The notes under the pieces: generated by a model
The model's database searches: none
What the model was told of the DNA's origin: nothing
What the model saw: the letters and a program-made list of their open reading frames with translations, nothing else
Position numbers and translations under genes: made by a program
Assembly: GCA_002471805.1 (NCBI GenBank)
Contig: DKQR01000158.1
Span: 1 to 6,375, forward strand
Reading direction: 5' to 3'
Length of the DNA: 6,375 nucleotides
Source of the DNA: Fidelibacterota bacterium UBA7303
Lineage (GTDB): Bacteria > Fidelibacterota > Marinisomatia > Marinisomatales > UBA1611
Shown here: piece by piece, positions 1-5,750 of the stretch
Layout: each line of letters starts with the position of its first letter
How positions within the stretch are numbered: position 1 is the first letter of the stretch

Positions 1-1104
1 TCGATTTCATTTGCGCAGGGGCTTGTTCCGATTGATATTTCCAAAAATGAACTCCGAACCGTGGTTGAAATTGCATCCCGAGCTTCCCAAAGAGTTTTTG
101 TGGAAGATTTTACTGGACTCAACTGACCATACTGCCCGTCCGCGAGTTTCGCGATCTCAGAACTAATAGATGAATTCCCGGAAACCCTTTTTTGTATAGA
201 ATGGCATAGTCCAAGTTTTACACCCGGTAATTCTGATTTTGATATTTCTGAATACAGTACCCGTGCAAGTATGTATGGCGTAGGCGGCATTCCTCATACC
301 CAGTGGAATGGCGTAGAAGAGACAGTAGGCGGGTATCCTAGTGGGAACTGGCAGCCCATGTATAATTCTTTCCTGACCATTTATAATAGTATGGTTGGCG
401 ATGATACGCCTTATGAAATTGACATCAATGGTTTCATTGGTGAAACCGAAGTCTCATATGATGTGACAGTTTCCATGGACGCTGGTATGAGCAATTCAAG
501 CCAAAAGATTGATATTTTCGTTGTTGAAGATAATATTTGGTCATATTGGACTGGCGCCAGTGCGTATCACAATGCAAGGAATGTTGCCAGGGACTGGTTG
601 ACAACAGAAGATATATCGATCAGCACTGCTGGAGAAACAGAAACATTTTCAGGCACCTTTGATCTCAGCATTGATTGGAATTCGGATAGTGTTAAAATCA
701 TTGCCATTGTCCAAAATTACTCATCCAAACAGATCTACCAGGTGTCAGCCGTTAACATTAATGATATGGATCCAGACGTTGATGACGACGGTGTTTTGAA
801 TAATGAAGATAATTGCCTGGAGATTTACAACCCCGGCCAGGAAGATGAGGATAATGATGACATTGGCAATGCATGTGATCCATGCAACAACCTCGTTTAT
901 GTCCTTGGAAATTTGAATGGCGATTACACTCTGGACGGTAAACCAACCATAGATGTATTCGACGTTCTCACCTTGGTTGATTATTTGATTACCGCTGAAG
1001 GCAATGAATGCCTACAGCATGTTACCAATGTCAATGAGGATAATTTTTCGAATATCCTGGATGTTATTTCCCTTGTGCAGATAATCCTGAATGGCGGGTA
1101 TTAA
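1..1104 (+). CDS. Omp28-like thioredoxin-fold selenoprotein with TSP3 and dockerin-like tail (5' partial)
   Basis: Frame 1 is open from the window edge to the TAA at 1102-1104 except for one TGA at 124-126, read here as selenocysteine (visible residue 42). The visible start, S-I-S-F-A-Q-G, resembles the end of a signal peptide, so the true start is probably a few codons upstream. Residues 32-46 (VFVEDFTG, then L-N-U-P-Y-C-P) match the VLxEDFTGxxCxxCP pattern of Omp28-like exported proteins, with U replacing the first Cys. G-I-P-H around residues 95-98 fits the cis-Pro loop of a thioredoxin fold. Residues about 257-297 are Asp/Asn-rich thrombospondin-type-3 repeats with C272, C292 and C295. 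Residues about 303-365 carry two dockerin-like calcium-binding repeats, ending right before the stop with no T9SS sorting domain. Likely role: an exported thiol/selenol oxidoreductase. The substrate is unknown. The ATG at 271 is internal, because conserved sequence continues upstream in the same frame. Alternative: a pseudogene with a nonsense mutation, made unlikely by the downstream hairpin and by the second case at 3974. Confidence 0.87.
123..160 (+). promoter_or_regulatory. Bacterial SECIS-like hairpin 1
   Basis: A perfect 5-bp stem, CGCGA (141-145) with TCGCG (149-153), encloses a three-base loop GTT (146-148). The loop starts 19 bases after the TGA and has G first and U second, as in the apical loop recognised by SelB in known bacterial SECIS elements. 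A possible lower stem pairs CTGA (123-126), which includes the TGA itself, with TCAG (157-160), leaving an asymmetric 5' bulge. The element lies inside the coding sequence, as is normal in bacteria. Recognition by SelB is inferred. Confidence 0.78.
124..126 (+). other. In-frame TGA, probable selenocysteine codon (U-P-Y-C motif)
   Basis: The codons read Asn-TGA-Pro-Tyr-Cys. TGA sits at the first Cys position of a CPYC-type redox motif, and the frame stays open and homologous-looking on both sides. Known UxxC selenoproteins have Sec at this position. Decoding depends on Sec machinery that is not in the window. Confidence 0.85.
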
Positions 1105-1126
1105 GTTTCTTCAATGTTGAAATAGA

Positions 1127-1152
1127 AAAAGGCCTACCTGGGTCAGCCTTTT
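1127..1152 (+). terminator. Rho-independent terminator after the Omp28-like gene
   Basis: AAAAGGC (1127-1133) pairs with GCCTTTT (1146-1152), with an inner ACC/GGT stem (1136-1138 with 1141-1143) between small symmetric internal loops. It lies 22 bases after the stop codon. The T run is formed by the 3' arm itself (four T), so strength is uncertain. The A and T flanks would let it act in both directions. It suggests that the first gene ends its own transcript and that the 1260 gene has a separate promoter. Confidence 0.6.
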
Positions 1153-1259
1153 GCATTACTGAAAAATTATAAATTATAGATGAGTAAACCTGATGGGTTT
1201 TCCGTTAGATTTACAACAGGGTTTTTTACCAACACTTAGCCAAATCATACTTTAAATAA

Positions 1260-1784
1260 ATGAAAAAATATGTGACTATATTACTACTCTTGACCGGTGT
1301 TCTTCTTTTTGGAAGAGAGAGCAGTTCCGGCAGGGCGATTCCAGATTTAAAGATTAAATTATTAAATGGTAAACAAACATCCATCCATGATCTTCTTAAG
1401 GATGGACCCTTGCTGATCGATTTTTGGGCTACCTGGTGCAAGCCCTGTAAAAAGGTAATGAAACATCTTGATAGATACCACCAGGCTTATGGCAATCATG
1501 GATTTAAAGTGCTGATGATTAATCAGGACACCCCCCGTAGCCTGGGAAAAGTTAAATCTTACATCCGGAGTAAAAAACATACCTTTTATGTAGGCTTGGA
1601 TCCGAATCAAGAGACTGCAAAAAAACTGAACGGCCAGATTATGCCGACATTGATTCTGGTGAACAGAGATGGGACGATCCAATGGCGTCACCAGGGCTAT
1701 GTTCCGGGAGAAGAGGTCGAAATTGAGCGCCAGATCCGAATCGCCCTGGGGATGGATATACAATCCGACTCTCCGGATTCATAA
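1260..1784 (+). CDS. Exported TlpA/ResA-like thioredoxin (WCKPC)
   Basis: This 174-residue protein is a thiol-disulfide oxidoreductase of the TlpA/ResA/redoxin type. It has an N-terminal basic-hydrophobic signal segment (M-K-K, then Leu-rich residues 7-17) with no lipobox Cys, so it is probably periplasmic. The core starts near I27-P28-D29. The active site is F-W-A-T-W-C60-K-P-C63, and the cis-Pro loop is I-M-P129-T, followed by the usual strand L-I-L-V-N-R-D-G. The length is typical for a single thioredoxin domain with a signal peptide. Both catalytic cysteines are ordinary TGC/TGT codons, so it is the Cys counterpart of the TGA-containing gene at 3773, whose motif is WATW-U-SPC. The ATG at 1260 sits in an A/T-rich leader with no clear Shine-Dalgarno, common in FCB bacteria; the signal peptide supports this start. 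It is followed three bases later by the beta-barrel gene, indicating co-transcription. Possible roles are reducing exported disulfides or serving as partner of the neighbouring Sec proteins; the substrate is unknown. Confidence 0.93.
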   Translation: MKKYVTILLLLTGVLLFGRESSSGRAIPDLKIKLLNGKQTSIHDLLKDGPLLIDFWATWCKPCKKVMKHLDRYHQAYGNHGFKVLMINQDTPRSLGKVKSYIRSKKHTFYVGLDPNQETAKKLNGQIMPTLILVNRDGTIQWRHQGYVPGEEVEIERQIRIALGMDIQSDSPDS

Positions 1785-1787
1785 AGA

Positions 1788-3716
1788 ATGATCCGTAAAA
1801 TACTTTATTTTGCTTTCACCTCATTGGTGTGGGCAGATGGAATTGATTATAATGCCGCAATTACCGTGAATTATGGCGACAGCTACGATTTTTATTCCTA
1901 TACTGAAAACCGATTCGATCTGAATCTTTTTTACAATAACGTACAGGCCTGGGTTCAGTACGAGTATTCCAATCCGCCGGAAATTGGTTTTTCCATCAAT
2001 GACATCCGGAAATTCCGGATTGAATACAAGCCGCTAGATTTTACCATAAAGCTCGGTGACATTTACGAATTCTGGGGCAGGGGGCTGGTTTTGAACCAGT
2101 TCGATGACCAAATTACCAATTTTGATAATGGAACCCGTGGCCTATTCCTGGGTTATTCCAAGGGTCCATTTACTATTAACCATATTAATGGAAATACGGA
2201 TATCTGGCAATTGGGAAATGATCTAAGAATCCCCTACTATAAACATGCCCACAACATGTACGCAAACCAGGTGCAATATGAATTGAATTCACTGTCTCTG
2301 GGGTTTACTCAGCTTCATTCCAAAGAGACACATCAGAAAATTTTTGGCGAAGCATTTGTTAATCATAAACTGAACGGTATATATGCGTCCTGGACAGGGG
2401 AAAATGCAGATCTTTTTCTGGAGTATGCGGATAAAAAAGCCACAGAAAAAACAAATATTATTGAAAATATACCCCATGATACCTTGAAGAATGGTTATGG
2501 CATATACAGCAATCTGAATATTTACCTGGGAAATTGGGGGTTGTCCACGGAGTATAAGCGATATGCGTTCGATAGAGGCTATTCTGATTTCACAGTGGAT
2601 GATTACGGTAACCAGATCAATTTCCAGACTATGCCTACCCTGGTCAGGGAGCAGAATTCCACTCTAATGGGCCGTGTGACTCACCAGTACAACTACAATG
2701 ATGAAAGAGGTGTGCAATTTGCGCTGAATGGGACACTGCCCAACGGATATTATCTGCTGGCTCAGTACAGTCAATTAAGCCGGAATGAGGAATGGCAGTC
2801 TGTAACTTCCATTAATTGGAATGGTTCTACCATTGAGGGGTATTTACCAAGTTCAGACCCTTCAGCGATACCTTATTGGGAAAATTACCAGGAAATGAAT
2901 GGATATCATTTTGATGATAAACTTTATTTTAAACTGGGTCGCGGTGAAAATTATGAAGTATTGGAGTTGATGAGATATTTTGAAGGGGAAGGAGAGTCCA
3001 TAACTGAAAATTGGGTGTATACGGATTCCATAGAATGGGATAATGGCTGGTTCTACACCGATTCAGTTTTAGGGAGCATTGATGCATCCAATTATTCGAT
3101 AGAAGCAAAACTTTGGCAGGAAAGTAGGTCTATTACATTTCCTTTTGAATTATCTTATACATTTGATAACGGGTATTCCGTTGGCCTGAATTTTGAATAT
3201 CAGGAAAGGAAAATAAGAAACGTTACCCGGGGGAATGCCACAACATTCAATTATTCTGATTCTACTTGGTTATTGGTCAACCCTGAAAATCCCGATACTT
3301 CTTTCATTGTTTATGATACTCAGTTCAGTGATGGTGACAAACAATACAATACCCAATTCAATCGAATGATTTCCCTGACCCTGAGCAAGGCATCAAATTG
3401 GTCTGTCACCTTGTCCCACGATCAAACAAATGCCTTTGAAGGTCAACGCTCAATCGATCCCTATTATAACCCTCTCGAAGCACTTGTTTACGGTGATATT
3501 AAATATTTTACCGGGAAAAGGGATAAATCGAACCCGCCTGGTTTTATCCAGAAGCGATGGGTCTCTGTAAAGATCGATTATAGTTTGACACCTTCCCAGC
3601 GAATTTCAGTTCAATATGGTTCTATTCAAGGCGGATTGTTTTGCAGTAATGGTGTATGCAGGATAATTCCACCCTTCAATGATGGTCTCACCATTTCCTA
3701 CACTGCCGTTTTTTAA
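1788..3716 (+). CDS. Outer-membrane beta-barrel protein (uncharacterised, possibly DUF6029-like)
   Basis: This 642-residue exported protein has a short signal peptide ending near L-V-W-A (residue 16). The remainder is rich in Tyr, Trp, Phe, Asn and Asp, with many alternating-polarity segments of beta-strand length, and it ends in S-Y-T-A-V-F. A terminal aromatic residue is the usual outer-membrane barrel signal. It looks like a porin-like or surface barrel of about 20 or more strands. DUF6029 is suggested from memory of FCB genomes and is not established here. The start is three bases after the stop of the TlpA-like gene, so translation is probably coupled; no strong ribosome binding site is visible. 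Only two cysteines occur in the whole protein, C619 and C624, just before the last strands, which could form a disulfide handled by the neighbouring thioredoxin-like proteins. The transport substrate, if any, is unknown. Confidence is high that it is a real gene, moderate for the barrel assignment, and low for any specific family. Confidence 0.9.
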   Translation: MIRKILYFAFTSLVWADGIDYNAAITVNYGDSYDFYSYTENRFDLNLFYNNVQAWVQYEYSNPPEIGFSINDIRKFRIEYKPLDFTIKLGDIYEFWGRGLVLNQFDDQITNFDNGTRGLFLGYSKGPFTINHINGNTDIWQLGNDLRIPYYKHAHNMYANQVQYELNSLSLGFTQLHSKETHQKIFGEAFVNHKLNGIYASWTGENADLFLEYADKKATEKTNIIENIPHDTLKNGYGIYSNLNIYLGNWGLSTEYKRYAFDRGYSDFTVDDYGNQINFQTMPTLVREQNSTLMGRVTHQYNYNDERGVQFALNGTLPNGYYLLAQYSQLSRNEEWQSVTSINWNGSTIEGYLPSSDPSAIPYWENYQEMNGYHFDDKLYFKLGRGENYEVLELMRYFEGEGESITENWVYTDSIEWDNGWFYTDSVLGSIDASNYSIEAKLWQESRSITFPFELSYTFDNGYSVGLNFEYQERKIRNVTRGNATTFNYSDSTWLLVNPENPDTSFIVYDTQFSDGDKQYNTQFNRMISLTLSKASNWSVTLSHDQTNAFEGQRSIDPYYNPLEALVYGDIKYFTGKRDKSNPPGFIQKRWVSVKIDYSLTPSQRISVQYGSIQGGLFCSNGVCRIIPPFNDGLTISYTAVF

Positions 3717-3763
3717 ATTGAATGAAATAATGGTTTAATTTAAATTAGGCTGAAGGGAAAAAT

Positions 3764-3767
3764 AGGA
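3764..3767 (+). promoter_or_regulatory. Shine-Dalgarno AGGA fixing a TTG start
   Basis: AGGA ends five bases before the TTG at 3773-3775. An in-frame TAG at 3746-3748 closes the frame upstream, and no ATG or GTG lies between it and the signal peptide. TTG is therefore the best start for the second selenoprotein gene. Confidence 0.6.
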
Positions 3768-3772
3768 TAACC

Positions 3773-5269
3773 TTGATAAGAATTTTTTTCACATCACTAT
3801 CTTTATTAACAATTGTTTTTTCTCTACCGCTGCAGATAGGAGATAATGTTCCAGATTTCTCAGTGCCTATCTGCGCCAATGGGACCGGTGACTGGAATCT
3901 GTATGACAATGCAAATGGCCTGGTTAACGGCGGTAACTATAAAGTGGTCTGGTTGCCGATTTGGGCAACCTGGTGAAGCCCCTGTCAATCGGAGGCTCCG
4001 ATTACCGAACAAATACACCTGCAGTATGCAGATCAGGGTTTACTTACCATAGGCAATGGATTTGATTATTCTCCGGCTGGCCCTTACAGCTGCACATCCT
4101 GGGCCACGTCCTTTGGCATAACCTACCCGATCCTGGATGGCGATGCTAACGGTATTGTCTGGAATACCTTTGGGATGGGATATATTCCGCACAATGTTGT
4201 CATTGATCACAATATGAATGTGGTTTATACCTCTTCCGGATTCAACCAGAGTGCGATTATTAATGCCATTGAAGAAGCACTCTCGAATCTTCCCGCAGAT
4301 AACGATGAAGATGGTTTTGATGACCCAGAAGATAATTGTCCCGAAACGTACAACCCCGACCAGGAAGATATCGATCAGGATGGAATGGGAGATGTCTGTG
4401 ATATTTGCAATAATGCCAGTATCTGGATATTGGGTAATTTAGATGGCAACCAGAATCAAAACGGCCTGGCTGTTATTGATATAATGGATGTCCTGTCCCT
4501 GGTGGATATGCTGCTGACCGGAGAGTTTGGAAACTGTGCTTATGAAACAGCGAACACCCATGTTGATGCACATGTTAATGTGCTGGATGTAGTGACCCTG
4601 GTGCAAATGATTTTAAACGGTGATTTTAATAACTCTTTCGCTGGCGGGGGAGAAGGTTCGTTTACAATCCACCATAAAGATGATGGTGATCTGCTGACCA
4701 TATCCAGCCCGGAGATGGTGAGCGGTTTTCAGTTCGATGTGGTAAGCAGCGGGCCAACTGTGCAGTCATTGGATGGGGCAACCCTTCCCCTTGGCTGGCT
4801 GCTGGATTATGAGACAAAAGCAAACGTTACCACAGTGCTGGCTTTTGATGCCAGCGGAACCAACCCCCGGGAAAGCATCAATCTGCACTTAGATGACGCA
4901 TCCATCGCCTCTTTTGAAAATGTTGTGGTGGGCAGTGCATCCGCAGGGGAGATCCGGGTTCATTATTCTGAATCCAGGCAGGCCTCTGAAATTATGATGC
5001 CGGACAGTCCCGGTATCACAAGGCTGTACCCAAATCCGTTCAATCCTCTGCTGTCTGTGAAATTCTCCCTGCCCTTTGACACCCCCGCGCAAGTTGCTGT
5101 TTACAATACCCTGGGTGAGCAGATAGATGTAATTGTACCCCGCAGTACTGTGGAAGCAGGGCATTACACTGTTTACTGGAACGCAGGGGAGCAGCAGTCT
5201 GGTATGTATTTTATCCAGATCTGGACTCCTGACCATGTAGAGACAAAAAAAGCCCTGTTGGTGAAATAA
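3773..5269 (+). CDS. T9SS-sorted thioredoxin-like selenoprotein (WATW-U-SPC) with TSP3 and dockerin-like modules
   Basis: Read through one TGA (3974-3976, residue 68), this is a continuous 498-residue protein. Order: signal peptide (about residues 1-18); redoxin-like domain starting near I-G-D-N-V-P-D-F, with active site I-W-A-T-W-U68-S-P-C71, a further Cys at 107 and cis-Pro loop G-Y-I-P139-H; thrombospondin-type-3 repeats (about 175-214, with C209 and C212); two dockerin-like repeats (about 217-285); a beta-sandwich region (about 293-405) containing V-S-G-F-Q-F-D-V, which resembles cohesin-like Ig folds; and a T9SS type A sorting domain (417-498) beginning R-L-Y-P-N-P-F-N-P and ending K-K-A-L-L-V-K. 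It should pass the inner membrane by Sec and be delivered to the cell surface by T9SS, making it a surface selenol/thiol oxidoreductase. It lies 56 bases after the barrel gene with no clear terminator between, so the 1260, 1788 and 3773 genes probably form an operon. Alternative: a nonsense-mutated pseudogene, disfavoured by the intact long downstream frame and the hairpin after the TGA. Confidence 0.9.
3972..4006 (+). promoter_or_regulatory. Bacterial SECIS-like hairpin 2
   Basis: A perfect 7-bp stem, AATCGGA (3987-3993) with TCCGATT (3997-4003), encloses the loop GGC (3994-3996). The loop begins 17 bases after the TGA and starts with G, within the spacing and loop rules known for bacterial SECIS elements. 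GGT (3972-3974) can pair with ACC (4004-4006) as a lower stem that includes the first base of the TGA, leaving a 12-base bulge on the 5' side only. This is the same overall shape as the hairpin after the TGA at 124. SelB binding is inferred. Confidence 0.85.
3974..3976 (+). other. In-frame TGA, probable selenocysteine codon (WATW-U-SPC motif)
   Basis: The codons read Ala-Thr-Trp-TGA-Ser-Pro-Cys. The TlpA-like gene in this window has Ala-Thr-Trp-TGC-Lys-Pro-Cys at the same point, so TGA replaces the nucleophilic Cys exactly. There is no other in-frame stop from 3773 to 5266. Confidence 0.9.
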
Positions 5270-5303
5270 AACAGTCTTTTTTCAGTTTCGGAAAATCTAA
5301 ATT

Positions 5304-5336
5304 CGGCAGCATTATCATTACTGCCGTTTTTATTTT
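5304..5336 (+). terminator. Rho-independent terminator of the selenoprotein operon
   Basis: CGGCAG (5304-5309) pairs with CTGCCG (5321-5326) across an 11-base loop, followed by a T-rich tract (5327-5336, interrupted by one A). It begins 34 bases after the stop codon of the T9SS selenoprotein gene. The T tract directly touches the first base of the tRNA-Gln gene. Confidence 0.85.
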
Positions 5337-5407
5337 TGGGGTGTCGTCTAACGGTAGGACACCAGGTTCTGGCCCTGGCAGTTGGGGTTCGAGTCCCTAC
5401 ACTCCAG
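5337..5407 (+). tRNA. tRNA-Gln (anticodon CUG)
   Basis: The 71-base cloverleaf is complete. The acceptor stem is TGGGGTG with CACTCCA (one G-T pair). The D-arm contains the GG of ACGGTAGG. The anticodon stem is CCAGG/CCTGG with loop TTCTGGC, giving anticodon CTG, which reads CAG. The T stem TGGGG/CCCTA encloses TTCGAGT. The discriminator base is G, normal for tRNA-Gln. The 3' CCA is not encoded. Confidence 0.95.
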
Positions 5408-5425
5408 CTGAAATATAATAACTAT

Positions 5426-5499
5426 GCGCCCGTAGCTCAACTGGATAGAGTGTCTGGCTACGGACCAGAAGGTTGGGGGTTCGAATCCTCCCGGGCGTA
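5426..5499 (+). tRNA. tRNA-Arg (anticodon ACG)
   Basis: The 74-base cloverleaf is complete. The acceptor stem is GCGCCCG with CGGGCGT (terminal G-T pair), with discriminator A. The anticodon stem is TCTGG/CCAGA with loop CTACGGA, giving ACG, whose A34 is normally deaminated to inosine by TadA to read CGN codons. The T stem GGGGG/CCTCC encloses TTCGAAT. CCA is not encoded. It lies 18 bases after tRNA-Gln and is probably co-transcribed with it. Confidence 0.95.
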
Positions 5500-5611
5500 C
5501 GATTTTTCATACTTCCATTATAATTTCCACGTCTCATTATATAAGGCTTTCATTGGAGATTAAGCCTAAAAAAGGGACTTTTATTTGAATGTATTGTGTT
5601 TTATTTTAAAA

Positions 5612-5641
5612 TTGACAATGCAAGTTCCCCATCATTATATT
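5612..5641 (+). promoter_or_regulatory. Sigma70-like promoter
   Basis: A perfect -35 box TTGACA (5612-5617) is followed, after an 18-base spacer, by TATATT (5636-5641), which matches five of six positions of TATAAT. TTATAT at 5635-5640 gives a 17-base spacer as an alternative. Transcription would start near 5648-5650, giving a leader of about 100 bases before the ATG at 5750. The promoter could originally have served the tRNA-Leu-like remnant immediately downstream. Confidence 0.6.
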
Positions 5642-5670
5642 TACTCAGGGTAATACTGCTTTTGGAAATT

Positions 5671-5749
5671 CCCTTGGCGGAGTGGTAGATGCAGTGGTAT
5701 CCTTAAAACCGGCGTGCACGAGAGTGTTGCGCCAAATGCGGAGTTCAAC
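5671..5749 (+). pseudogene. Degenerate tRNA-Leu-like sequence
   Basis: TGGCGGAGTGGTAGATGC (5675-5692) closely matches positions 8-25 of a bacterial tRNA-Leu, including a pairable D stem GCG/TGC. CTTAAAA (5702-5708) equals the loop of tRNA-Leu(UAA), and GTTCAA (5743-5748) resembles a T loop. The acceptor arm has no matching 3' partner, the anticodon stem does not pair, and the T stem is absent, so it cannot fold as a working tRNA. It follows two intact tRNAs, which fits a decayed third member of the cluster. Chance similarity remains possible. Confidence 0.35.
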
Positions 5750-5750
5750 A
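5725..5750 (+). promoter_or_regulatory. Hairpin enclosing the ribosome binding site of the 5750 gene
   Basis: TGTTG (5725-5729) pairs with CAACA (5746-5750), and CGC (5730-5732) pairs with GCG (5738-5740). The Shine-Dalgarno GGAG (5740-5743), six bases before the ATG, and the A of the start codon fall within this structure. If it forms, it would limit ribosome access. Regulation is inferred, and no ligand is evident. Confidence 0.35.

Noticed and set aside
271..1104. Separate 277-residue gene starting at ATG 271
   Set aside because: The same frame continues upstream through Omp28-like motif sequence and the TGA at 124, so 271 is an internal Met.
1151..1180. Promoter TTGCAT with TATAGA at 18 bases, ahead of the TlpA-like gene
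   Set aside because: Both boxes are weak matches in A/T-rich sequence and the first overlaps the terminator arm. A promoter is expected in 1153-1259, but I cannot place it with confidence.
3736..3747. TAATTT/AAATTA palindrome between the barrel and selenoprotein genes
   Set aside because: It is only A/T, with no G-C pairs and no T tract, and is expected by chance in such sequence.
124..3976. Genetic code with TGA as Trp, or nonsense pseudogenes
   Set aside because: TGG is used freely for Trp in all genes. TGA occurs only at the two redox Cys positions, and each has a SECIS-like hairpin. Neither Trp nor decay explains that placement.
4175..5269. Separate gene starting at ATG 4175 after a stop at 3976
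   Set aside because: Residues 3977-4174 in this frame encode the rest of the thioredoxin domain, and the cis-Pro loop lies across 4175, so this is one gene with a Sec codon.
5544..5567. AGGCTT/AAGCCT hairpin after tRNA-Arg as terminator
   Set aside because: It is followed by a run of A, not T, on the + strand, and the loop is 12 bases. Termination after the tRNAs is not convincingly visible.
5671..5749. tRNA-Sec (selC)
   Set aside because: There is no TCA anticodon, no long acceptor-T arm and no extended D stem. The similarity is to tRNA-Leu only.
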